NCBI GenBank assembly: GCA_038496675.1
Contig: CM076652.1
Span: 7,709,079-7,773,078 of the forward strand
Direction: 5' to 3'
Origin: Rachycentron canadum
Lineage: Eukaryota; Chordata; Actinopteri; Carangiformes; Rachycentridae
Length of the DNA: 64,000 nucleotides
Position numbers and translations under genes: made by a program. The notes under the pieces were generated by a model. It was not told the DNA's origin. It saw nothing but the letters and a program-made list of their open reading frames with translations, and made no database searches. Shown piece by piece: positions 26,510 to 37,100 of the stretch (positions are counted from its first letter, which is position 1; the number at the start of each line of letters is the position of its first letter).

Positions 26510-26756
26510 TGACGTACTGACGTCAACACATCCCTCGCGCCGCCTACCTGTGCGGCTTAGCGGGCAACGTAGCGCGCGGCAGCTTAAAAGGCCAGCGACA
26601 AACAAGTAACACCATTTTAGTTTTGTTGCCATGCTGTAAAGACGCCTCGTTGCAAATTGCCCTGAGAAATTTACCTTAAATGCGCCGGAAGTGAAGGGAA
26701 TTGATTTTTTTACCAAGAGCCCAGGTGGAGCCGGGAGAGTCTGACTCAGGGGCCGT
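26510..26756 (+). promoter_or_regulatory. CpG-rich promoter-like patch with candidate first exon
   Basis: This is the only CpG-dense patch in the window. It holds a full palindromic CRE (TGACGTCA, 26518-26525) beside a half CRE at 26510, clustered CpGs at 26535-26580, a weak TATA-like TTAAAAG at 26584, an ETS/GABP-type site (CCGGAAGTGA, 26685-26694) and an optimal splice donor (GTAAGT, GT at 26755-26756). Between the TATA-like word and the donor there are two tiny upstream-type open frames (ATG at 26631 and 26680, both closed within five codons), which suits a non-coding first exon on the plus strand. No downstream coding exon could be recognised, so gene identity is unknown. A repeat that happens to be CpG-rich is the main alternative. 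Confidence 0.45.
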
Positions 26757-27142
26757 AAGTCTGCATTATTATTTATGGGTTTGTGATATTTAACCAGGTC
26801 AGTGACCAGACAGAGAAATAAAAAGACTTAAATGTTTGAGTTGCAATTTTTCAATGAGAATCAGATTTAGCAGCATCATAAACTGACAAGATGTCGAAGT
26901 GATATTGACACTCTACCTTTTGTGGCCATGACTTGTCCAGTTGCGTGTCTGTTCCTAGATTATGTAGATTCCTTTAGTCCATAAGTATCCACAAAAAAAT
27001 AAAAAAATCGTAAATCCAAGTCAGGAATCACGTCATGTAAAGTCTATTGCAGAGACTTTTCCCTCCTTCCGAGTGCCTGGCAGTCAGATAAGGCAGAACC
27101 GACTCCATTACAACGACCAGGAGCGTTTGTTTATAGCAGGGT

Positions 27143-27183
27143 ATTGGCGGGATTTGTAGTTGCCGGCAAAGTGCTCTGATTGG
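27143..27183 (-). promoter_or_regulatory. Promoter-like cluster: CCAAT, ZNF143-like and E2F-like words
   Basis: Read on the minus strand, CCAATC (27178-27183) is followed by AACTACAAATCCC (27149-27161), close to the ZNF143/Staf half motif, and by TCCCGCCAA (27144-27152), an E2F-like word that overlaps a second CCAAT. This order is typical of CpG promoters of housekeeping genes. The cluster lies about 400 bp downstream of the CpG-rich patch and may be part of the same promoter region. It has no recognised transcript. Confidence 0.35.
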
Positions 27184-29302
27184 TCAGTTTCAGATGGGCC
27201 TTAAAGAGCCAGAGGATGGCTTTGATGGCTCTAAGATAGTTTTTATAGTTTATAGTTCCCTTTGTTTTTTACACTGATGTAGACACTCAGACTGGTTTTG
27301 TGTCCATTGAGCTTTAATGTAAAATATGAAATTATCTTGATCTGATATACTTCCTCTCATTAAGAATTTATTTATATCTCACTAAATAGAGCTTTGCTAT
27401 TGCACCATCTTTCATCCTTCATCTAGCTGTTATTCAAGAGGCTGGTTCCAAATTTTTGTTTAGGTTGATTAAAATCTTTTCTAAACCTCCATCAGTGGCC
27501 ATTTTGTGCTGTCATTATAGTGTCGCATGTTATTCTACTCTATTATGAGACTGGCCAGAAGAAAGAGTTCTATTAACTCAGTCATACCCTCTGATATTTT
27601 ATTCTCCACTTTTAACACATTTTATACTGTATTGCACTTAGGGGGTAGAGGGTATTTCAACCTCACTACATACAGTGCCGTTGTTTTGGTTATAAACATG
27701 TTTTTGGATATCAATTGGAACGCTGTTACTGTTTGTACAACCACACCTTTCTTTTCATTTTTTGTAATGGATTTTTTTCTCATCTATGACTCGGCGTCAC
27801 CCCTGGGAAATCTCTTTGAATTCACTCTTCTCTTTGTGTTGAAATTATTTTTCTTCTTGAATTTGGGCTGAGTTGGTGACTACTGCCGAGGTTTGATCTT
27901 AAAAGTCTAATGATTATATTTGGTTTTACTTGATTAATCTGTTTTTAAATGCTTTAATGTCAAATTTAATTTTTTTGAGGTAGTTGCAGTCACTGTGTGT
28001 AATTGTAAGCCTCTAATTTCAAAGGTTATCTAAACTGCTCCTAATGGCTCACTACTCTCTAGTCATTGGCCATTGCAGGGTTAAATGCACCCCAACCTTG
28101 AGCCATATGTCTCAATCTATTGCTGCTAACTGCTATTGCTAATGATAGTGCAAAAACTTGGCTCCAGTTTTTTTTTGCCACTTCCAGTATAAGATAGCTC
28201 TCAGATCGGGTAGTGAATGTCAATGGTGCAGTTGCTACAAACTGTGTCCAATTTTAGATCAACACATAACTTCTTCCTAGTGTTACAAGGCTCAACTTTT
28301 AGAAAAAACACTTTACTAACATGATGAACACACTCGAAAGTGAACCTGTGGCCTACTTTCACTGTGCTCTCTTTTTTTACTCCCCTCCATACTAAAGGAG
28401 GAGTGCAGCAAGATCAGCTGGAGACAAACGATGGTAAAAGTCCATTAGCGAGTTCTGCATCTTGGTAATTGCCTCTCATTAGCTCTGTCTCTGCACCAAG
28501 GTGCCACAACTCGTCATAAAATTCATCTATGAACTCATATTTCAACGAGGTGTACAGCAGGAAGGGCAGGAGGAGGAAGCACAGCAGTGAGAGAGAAAAG
28601 GTGGAGGATAAGTGAACGAGGTGGAGAGAGCAGGAGATGGAGGACATAGAGGGGGAAGTTGAGGGGGAGAGCAGAGTGGATAACACTGTGAGGGCTGAGG
28701 AAAGAAGAGGAGAGTGAAAGTGACAGTATGATTCAGACTTCAGCTTGGCTTCACAGATCCTACACTCCTGCATCTACCTACCAACCTGTTCATATGTGGT
28801 TATTATCAGCAGGATTATTTAAGACCTTTTTAAAATATCTGCTGCCATTACCATCAAAGCTGATTTCTGACTGCAGAAAACCCGATCCTTACTCATTGCC
28901 AAGGAGACCGTGGGAATATAGGACACGATAGGGTTGGCCTGAGTGAGGATATGCAACGGAAAGATTACCTCTCATTATCCCAACTTTGACAGACATCAGA
29001 GTGTTGCGAGGAGACAGGGTGAAAGGAGAGAGGAGAGGTGAGGACAGGATGTGAGACTGATCACATGGGAGAGAAGAGAAAGAGAACGAGGCAAAGGGAG
29101 GGGGACGGAACGTAAGAAATGAAATGATATGTTTGAAGATATAAAACATGATGGATAAATACGATAATTGCCCCATTGAAAGAGATTTCAACTCACCTGC
29201 ACCCTGTAATTTCAGAATAAACTGTTGTGGATATGCACATTTGTTTGTACATATGTACACAAATGTCTGACTTTAAGTGTATAACAGTGCAAAGTATACA
29301 AA
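27184..29302. other. No gene seen downstream of the promoter-like patch
   Basis: The hydrophobic plus-strand frame at 27527-27871 (114 codons) is Phe/Leu/Tyr rich because the DNA is T-rich and has no family resemblance. The minus-strand frame at 28414-28773 ends with an acidic segment that is flagged for a second look. A purine-rich stretch lies at 28560-28700 and another at 28980-29110. A small cruciform-like inverted repeat sits at 29237-29266. Confidence 0.45.
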
Positions 29303-29978
29303 TTGATTCCTTGCATATTTTACTTGCATATAAACCAAAATGTATTTTTAGCCCCACTTAGGCAAGTGTTTACATTTACTAACCTATATGAGCATTCGTC
29401 TTCAGCTCAATCAGATGAAGTGACTGACTTGGCCTTTTGGGGATATAGAGCCCTGACAGCCTCTTTAAGTTGCTTTCGCCATATGTTCAGGATTTCCCAT
29501 TTTGATGTGTTTGAATCTGAGCACGCAGAATGTACCTGTGCATTCATCCTGTTGCTTCTGTCAGCAGGTGGTGTCTTTGGGTCATGAGCTGATCCTTTTC
29601 TTTTCCCTCCACACTTTCCATTTTAATAGAATAGATTTTTGTTTCATCAGTTCATAGAACTTTGTTCCCAATACTGATTTTTGGTGAAGCAACTACCTTT
29701 GATATCACTCTGATTTTGCTTTTTTGAGCCTCATTATTATTTCTTCACTTGCACGGTCACCGCTCTACTCCTCATGTTAAGAGACAAGTCCAATCCAACT
29801 CCATCTAAACACAACTCACAACTCTCACATATGAGCTATTTTGTGTATGAACTAAACTTGAACCCTTGCAATTTGGGCACCATGTGTTAAAAGGGCTACA
29901 TATCACACACTGTACTTTCCATATGAACACAAACCCCCTCAAATTAAAACTGAGATTAGGATCTAATGTTGCATGTGG

Positions 29979-29980
<2 letters not shown>
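29303..29980 (-). mobile_element. Tc1-like transposon relic, second family
   Basis: The plus strand carries the reverse complement of a degenerate Tc1-type transposase. Recognisable words include TTCATCCTGTTGCTTCTGTC, GGGTCATGAGCTGATCC, TTTCATCAGTTCATAGAAC with TTTGTTCC, GCCTCATTATTATTTCTTCA (the minus-strand helix-turn-helix coding region), TTGGGCACCATGTGTTAAAA and, at the 5' end of the element, CCCTCAAATTAAAACTGAGA. These occur in the order expected for a full-length element of this family read on the minus strand, but several internal blocks are missing, including the segment between 29690 and 29740, and frames are broken. No intact transposase remains. The (TC)n array at 29981 abuts the 5' end of the element. 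Confidence 0.8.
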
Positions 29981-30032
<52 letters not shown>

Positions 30033-30055
30033 TCTCTCTCTCTCTCTCTCTCTCT
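29981..30055. repeat. (TC)n microsatellite, about 75 bp
   Basis: A TC array with two TTTC interruptions is directly visible. It produces an Ser/Leu repeat in the plus-strand frame at 29866-30087, which is not a gene. Confidence 0.97.
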
Positions 30056-31469
30056 GTATGTGTGTGCGTGTTCCACAGTTTGACTGAAATAGAAGACATC
30101 ATTGCCAAGAGGGCATCCCAATAGTATTACCATTCTGAATACTGTCCATAAATTAGTCAGGGTTAGTCAATTATTGATCACAATCTCTGAATAATGAACA
30201 GCACTTTCCCCCAAACTCTCAGTCAATTAAAAAGACAACCAATTTTAGTTGAATAAACCTGCTTTCATTTCATTTTCCTATATGTTGCTTCCATATAATT
30301 TTTTTTTTTTTTTCAAAATATGTCTCTTTCGTGAACTTTAATGTCTCACAGATGTACTTCTGTGACACTGGTTTAATGAGCTGTATAACAGATTCTACTG
30401 CAGGAGAAAAACACATCTGTAGTTGCCACAAAGAGCTCAGATAAAATCAGAAAACAGTTTCACAATATTAAACTCAATTGTCATTTTGATGAGCAGGGAT
30501 ACACTGCTGCTAGTCAGAAATACTTTGTGATAGAAATACAAACGAAACTACTGCCAGCTTCACTATCAACTGCTTTTCATCTTTTTAAAGGAGACTTGTA
30601 AAGTAATGATAATAAATGCAAATGTCTGCATTTAATCAACTGAAGTTTTACTTCACTTGAAGTGTTTTGCAACTCAACACTCAACACACAAAAATATAAT
30701 AAACTGTTTTAGTCCTTGTGGCTGAATAGACATTTGCTTATGGTCGATGTCATTTCCATTCAGGCCCCTGACTAGACGAAGACACCACTCAAATTTAACA
30801 GTGAAATCACATGGCAGCTGATCAGAACAAGCTTTTTGGTTCATATGTTTGAGATTTAGCTGAGGGGAAGATTAGACTAAACAATGAAAATATTCAGTAA
30901 TATGCCACTGAATGAACATCCTCATGGAGACAGCCCTCAGAAGAAGCATTAATTATTTGTTCAAGTGCCTGAACTACCTGATGACAAGAAGGTGTAGGGC
31001 CATGTGAATAATGGTAATGTGACGGCAGCAGCAGAATGCTGAGCCACAGGACCCTGTAAAGAAGTGTCTCAAAGTAGAGAAAGATTTCCCCATTGAAAAT
31101 GCAGCGTTTTACCCCTCTGTATCTTTATTTGTGTATTTATTTTACTATATTCTACCAGACAAGGCCATATTGGTCCTATGGAGCAATATGCAGCATTTTC
31201 CTGATGTCATCTATGGTGTGTGTGAGAGTGAGATATAGTACTGCAGATCGCTCTCACTTTCTCTCCTTTCACCCACCCACTTTCACACACCCAGGATATT
31301 GCCGTTTGAGTTACTGTAGGCTATTGAGCTTTGATTGTGTGTATGTGAGAGAGACAGTGGCATTATGCATGGGAATATGGGTCAATGGTTATGAAAATGT
31401 GCCAATAAAAAGGTTTGTTTAACATCAAGCAAAATGCAGTGAAAATATTCGAAATATACACTGAAAATG

Positions 31470-31522
<53 letters not shown>

Positions 31523-33204
31523 GCCACTGCTCAAACAAAAGTTGTGACAGTTTGTTGACAAATATTATCAGTCAACATCAAGCAATGCATACATGTGTGT
31601 TCATTGTAGAGCCTGACCACTGTGAGTAGCTTATCATCTGTGCTCAAAGCAAAGAACTTGCCTAATAGGTCTATTTTTATTAATGCTCAATTATCATTAT
31701 ACCACAGGTGGTTACATAAATCTATGTCTACCAGCTGATAAGCCCACAGGCTACAAAGCATAGGCTTCAAACACCATGAACTTCCTCTACATGGATAAAC
31801 ATTAAATTATTGAATGTAATGATAATGATGATAATGGTCTTCTTTAATTAAATAATGCAAATTGAACAAAGCAAACAGCTTCAAAAATGTGCCTTTATGC
31901 AATGTTGAAAGATCCATTCTGCAAGAAAACTATGGATGAAACTAGCTTTTCAGGGCAGCCACTGAGTACCTGAGGTTTTTGGGGCTTTCCAAAGCCATGA
32001 TCCTGTATTCTGTAAGATAAAAGTCTGGTAAAGCACTTTATTAACCTACACTATCTGTTCTTTATTCTGCATTAGACTACAGTATAATATAGGCCTATCT
32101 TAATGTCATGAGAGAAAATATCTTTACTAATTAAAATATAGAAAATGAAAATTATGGAAAGCACCGTCTGAAATTTGTTCTTCAAGGAAACTTCATCCAT
32201 CCTCTGAAGCTTTCTTGCAGTAATGAGCACTACGTGTTTATATGTGTGCTGTGGGCATCGCTGCATCACACACAACAGATTCCAACAAGATCCAGAAAAC
32301 TTTTCAATTATTTATTTTATATTTTTAATATTTATTTAATATAAATTTTATATAATATATTTTTCACAATGAAAGATGGTAGATGGATGATGATGATGAT
32401 GATGAGATATGTCAAAATACACAAAGGCAGGATAAGTACAATATCAACTTAAAATGTCAGCACTAACAATAATAAGGTAGTTGAGATTACTTCCACTCTA
32501 TTTATGCATCCACCATCTCTGTATTTCCTTTGCCCTCATGGTATTAATCATAGGCATCCAATGCAACATAATTAGATAAATATTCAAAAGCTATCCAACA
32601 ATGAAATGCCAACCAGACAACCTCTATAATATTGACTAAAATGTTCCTGGGTGTGGTTAATAGGATGACAGGGTATTAAACCTGAAGGAGAGAACTTGAT
32701 TGGACACTTTACATATGAATGATATCAGGGAGCACAACAGTGGCTCATTGCACTAAGAGCCTATTGCACTCCATCAGGGCCCTGTTACTACAAGGTATTT
32801 ACAGTGAAACATTGGATATAAGGCGCTGCTTTATTTTACAGTACAATCGATTTGTGAGTGAAGGTGAACTATATGTCCTTCATATGTGATAATTTTAAAT
32901 TGAAAGGTAGGAGCTGGTGTTATTGATTTTGGCTACTACCATCTAGCCATACAGAGCATAGTCCAGTTTTAATGTTTACATCATTTACAAGGGATGAATA
33001 TAGTTAAGTGTCTAAAAACAGATCATCAAAACAGCTAAAAAAGGGAAAATCTGTTGGCTTGGTATTTGGTATTTACATTAAAGCTATTTTCATAAAGAGC
33101 TGTGTGCAATTTGGACCCCTAGGGCAAATCGCACACATTCATTAAAAAGTAACAGGATACCACCCCTGCAGCAAACAGGTGTTAAAAATAAACCTTCAAA
33201 TGTT
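30056..33204. other. No gene seen
   Basis: Short open frames only. A T run lies near 30300, an ATG/GAT trinucleotide run near 32385-32405 and a very AT-rich patch at 32310-32365. No repeat family was recognised apart from the GT array. Confidence 0.55.
31472..31519. repeat. (GT)n microsatellite, about 48 bp
   Basis: An uninterrupted GT array is directly visible. Confidence 0.98.
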
Positions 33205-33860
33205 GTAATGGTCACTTTTGCTTTTTAATTCATGAAGCACTCAGTACCCAGTAATGCCCGCTTTGGTAGATTTACAGCTTGCAAACTTCTCACTCACTCT
33301 TCCTGCAGCTTAGTTCAAATTCTCAGATATTTTCCATGCTGTCTTGTATGCGCAGCGTGTTTTCTAATTTCTAATGATGTTCAAGTCGGGGGGATTGTAA
33401 GGGTAATTCCAAATGCTTGAGCTTGTGTTTCTTGAAGAGCTTAATGGTGGATTTTGAGGTATGATTTGGATCATTGCCCTGTTGTAGAAGCCAGCCTCTT
33501 TTCACTTTCACTTTCTTGGCTGACTGCAGGACATTTGCATCCAGAATTTGCAGATAATTGGTTGAATCCCTCTTCCTCCCTCTATCTGTGCAATGGTCCC
33601 TATGCCACTGACTATTCCACAACCCCAAAGAATAACATTTCAAAGTTGGCATGGTGTTCTTTTCAGCAAATGCACAATTTTTGTCATTCTTGCTCAATTT
33701 TAACTTCATCCATCCACCTCAGTTGTTTCCAGAATGACTCCTAGTTATGACTCTTCCATGTACACTCTAACCCTGTACATCAGCGTTACCACTAAATAGT
33801 GCACCACCACTCTTGTGCCATCTAAACCTTTATGCAGCTCTTTTTCCAGCCCCGTCTCTT
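33205..33860 (-). mobile_element. Tc1-like transposon relic, third family
   Basis: The minus strand encodes part of a Tc1-like DDE transposase. In the frame 33709-33371 the peptide words KRGWLLQQGNDPNHTSKS and FKKHKLKHLELPLQSP correspond to the second catalytic block and the following segment; the Asp normally found in the QQDND block reads Gly here, so the enzyme would be dead even if expressed. Plus-strand words such as TGAGGTATGATTTGGATCAT, CCCTGTTGTAGAAGCC, GACTCTTCCATG and AGTGCACCACCACTC follow in the order of the family. The N-terminal DNA-binding region beyond about 33860 and both terminal repeats were not found. This is a truncated pseudogene. Confidence 0.88.
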
Positions 33861-33959
33861 CGAAATCATGTTTCTATGTGACTAAAGTGCAACAACAAAT
33901 ATATTTTCTAGGAAGTGTAATAGCTGGCTGGATTATATTCAGTTTTTTAAAGCGTTAAT

Positions 33960-34190
33960 TGCAGCAGATTTGCACGGAGGTGGTTGTGGTGGATGGTGGG
34001 AGTACAAAGTGTACCACTGTCACACCAGACACCGGGGTTCACAGTCACTTTCCCATCTGTGATTAGGTTTTGGCAATAAAAGCAGTTTGGTTAAGGCTGG
34101 ATAAAGATTTTGGTTGGATGGTGAGTGCCTAACAAAACCATGAGAAATGTTTTAAAATGCTGTTGTCACTACAAAGGGTTATTCTACTGC
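33960..34190 (+). repeat. Teleost interspersed repeat fragment
   Basis: CACCAGACACCGGGGTTCAC, CCCATCTGTGATTAGGTTTT, GGCAATAAAAGCAGTTTGG and TTAAGG occur in the order of a non-coding repeat common in fish genomes (the GATTAGGTTTAGGCA type). It lies directly beyond the Tc1 relic at 33205-33860. Confidence 0.6.
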
Positions 34191-37100
34191 AAGATATATC
34201 AATATAAGAATATTTTGGTGGAAAACAAATGTGTTATCAGTGAACATTTCATATCTAAATTAAGAATATATCCAACATGCTTGCACACAAACTGGTAAAA
34301 GGAGACAAGAGGCAGACAGAAACAGCCTGATAAGGTTTAAGGTGACCATATTACTCTAACAGCACTCACGTAACAATATTGTTGACATTATTGAATCAGC
34401 ATGTATTGAGGTTCATTATTCTAAAGTAAGAGAAAGAGTTTGTGTAGCTGGTAGCTCCAGTATCACTAGCTGCTGTCCTTAAATCGGTGGAGCGGTCATG
34501 GTCAATAGAAACAATGGAAACATTGGAATCAGACACCGTTCTCCTGTGACATTTTCCTGGCATGGACTTATATACAGCCATATTCAGCACTTTTCCCGCA
34601 GCTTCAGTCAATATTACTGTAGCCAGCTGCCACCGAACAAAACATAACCATGGGTCATATAATCGTCTGCACAAATGACCGATGGGTGCAAATGTCCTTG
34701 TGTTTTACAGGATGGCCTCAGATTTTGCCCTTGCTCTACTACTTTCTGTCTGTCCTTTGTTCTTTCTATCATTTTGCTAACTTTTTCATCTTAGTGTCCC
34801 CTGAATCACTAATGCATTACCACTAAACCCATTACTCAATTAAGTAGGAAGAGAGAAATTTCAATGTACAATTTTCCAGATACAAATGCAGACTCATGGT
34901 TCTGACACCACCATCTCTGGCTTTACAGTTGTAGAGAATAAATAAGTTCAAGAAGTTCAATGCTTCATAAAAGTCTTTGCTCATCCATAAAGATTAAAGT
35001 CCATTTAAGTTTTCAAAATCAAGGATAAAGCTACTTAACTATTATCATTTAGATTATCCCGCAAAATATTTTGGTAGATAAAAAGGAAGGAGAGATGCAA
35101 TATCTCTCTAATGGTTATGTCATTACATTAAATATTAAATACTGTCATTTGTGGTGACATCTAATTCTGGCAGGAAATGCATTGAAGTGCTTCCTCAGCT
35201 CTCTACTCTACGCCAGTCCCTGAATTATTACTGATCAGAAAGATAGTGCTTTCAGTAATTTTTCAAAGATCTACTATCTGCTTGTGTGGGGGGAAAAAAT
35301 GCTCATGTTTCAAAACCCCCTCGCCACTGAGTCCAGAAAGTGACAAAATACAATCCTCCTGCACCACATGGAGGAAACTGCGTTGTTTAACTATATGTTT
35401 TGAAGCCAGTCAGGAAGTTAAAGCACAAATTTATGGTGTAACACATCAGAAATGATGAAAAGAGAAATGTTTCCACTATAGTAATTCATGACAATGAGAC
35501 AGTCTGGGAACTTCTTGATGACATGATTTCAAGATACTGTTGTGTATTATGCCACTGAATAGGTTAGTCTGCCTCATTTCTTTGCAGTATGAGGATCAAC
35601 TCGCAGAGACTTGCTTGAGGGGAAGAACTACATGATGACGAACCAAACGACCAAATGGTCTGATCATCAGCCTAAGCTTGGTTTGAAATTTTGAAATGGT
35701 CGTATTATTGTATGGCTACCTTAGTACCACAGATCTATGATCTGTACTTGGCAGAGACAACCTGAGAAGACCCTCAGTTGTTGTTGTTCTTTATTTGACA
35801 TTTTGCAGAAAAGGAAGTGCTCTGTAGAAGTGTTTTTGTGATGAGTCATCTCAAAGGACACTGCAGGACACTTCCCTATGCACTACCCTATATAGGTGCC
35901 TTTGATTATAGTTTGACTACTTCCCGCAATGAGCAGAGCAGGTTTCATTCCCCACTGTAGGACCTTTCTGTTTGAAGCAGTGGAGTTCAAACCAGGCTGT
36001 GAAACCTGGGCACGATCACTGAGTGCAAAGTAGCTTTCTTTAGTCTCCTCAGGAAGTAAAGGCTTTAAAATGGCCATGTTATGCTTTTTTAAATATTCCC
36101 TTTCTGTTGGCATGTTGTGTAGATTTTTGTGTATGTGAAGGTCTGCTAAGTTACAAAGCCACAACAAAGGTTTTTTTTTTTTTTCCTCTCACAGTAAATA
36201 CAGTTTCTGAAGTGGCTGAAACACCTTGTATTTTCTTTTGCAACTTATCTACTGTATGTCACTATGTAATACATTTGCATAATGCCCAACTACTTGTTCC
36301 TTTGGTGTGCCATCAAACAAGGCTGTAGGAAAAAGGCTTGTGAGCCTCTGCCTGTCACCATGTGAAGAAGTTGCTGTTTTCTTTCACGACATTAGTTTTT
36401 GTATTTCCTGACCAGACATTTTCCACTTCAGGCAGCATCTTAGCACATTACCCACATGTATCATTACCAACTGGAGCATATGTAGAAAAATATTTTCATA
36501 GGGATTGTGATTGAAAGACTAAATCCAGCATTATGTCACCCAGTAAGATGGTCCTACTAATTACCAAACAGAGACATCCCGCTGCTGTTGATGTTCATGC
36601 CATCCACTCATATTTGACTCAGATCCGGTCTGAGCATTTATGAATGGATTTGATAAGTCGCTTCAGGGAACCTAAGCTAATATTACCTTTTCCAGTCAGA
36701 TGCTCAACTGAGGGGCTACAAAACTGGCAGTTACAGATAAATAGGGACTTTTTTTGAAGTGCAAATCATACAAAACTGCTGTTGCGGATTCCCAGAATAA
36801 AAGTATAGAGCTGGAAATGAGCATAATAGGCTCACAGGGATGTGTCCTCACTACTGAGAGATGTTATGAACTTTTCAGTGCTGCTGACTGGACCAGTCAT
36901 CTTAGAAAACAAAGCTGTTACAGAGAGCTCATATTCACCTGGAAGTGAGGCTGCGTTCGTAGTTCACTTGCGGTGTGATTCAACCCTTGAAAGTAAGGAA
37001 GTAATGCCTTGAATGCCCTGCTGCATGTACCTCCTTTCTGTACCTTAAAGGCGTAATCTATTTTGATTCCAAAGCTCCCCTGTGCTGATTTTTTTCAGCA

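Noticed and set aside
26384..26716. Minus-strand 110-codon frame across the CpG-rich patch
   Set aside because: GC-rich DNA with few stop codons gives long chance frames; the peptide is not recognised and it overlaps the promoter motifs.
27527..27871. Hydrophobic 114-codon frame that could be a membrane protein downstream of the CpG patch
   Set aside because: The Phe/Leu/Tyr content follows from T-rich DNA, and there is no recognisable family, splice context or Kozak-like start.
29866..30087. Ser/Leu repeat protein
   Set aside because: It is a translation of the TC array next to the end of a Tc1 relic.
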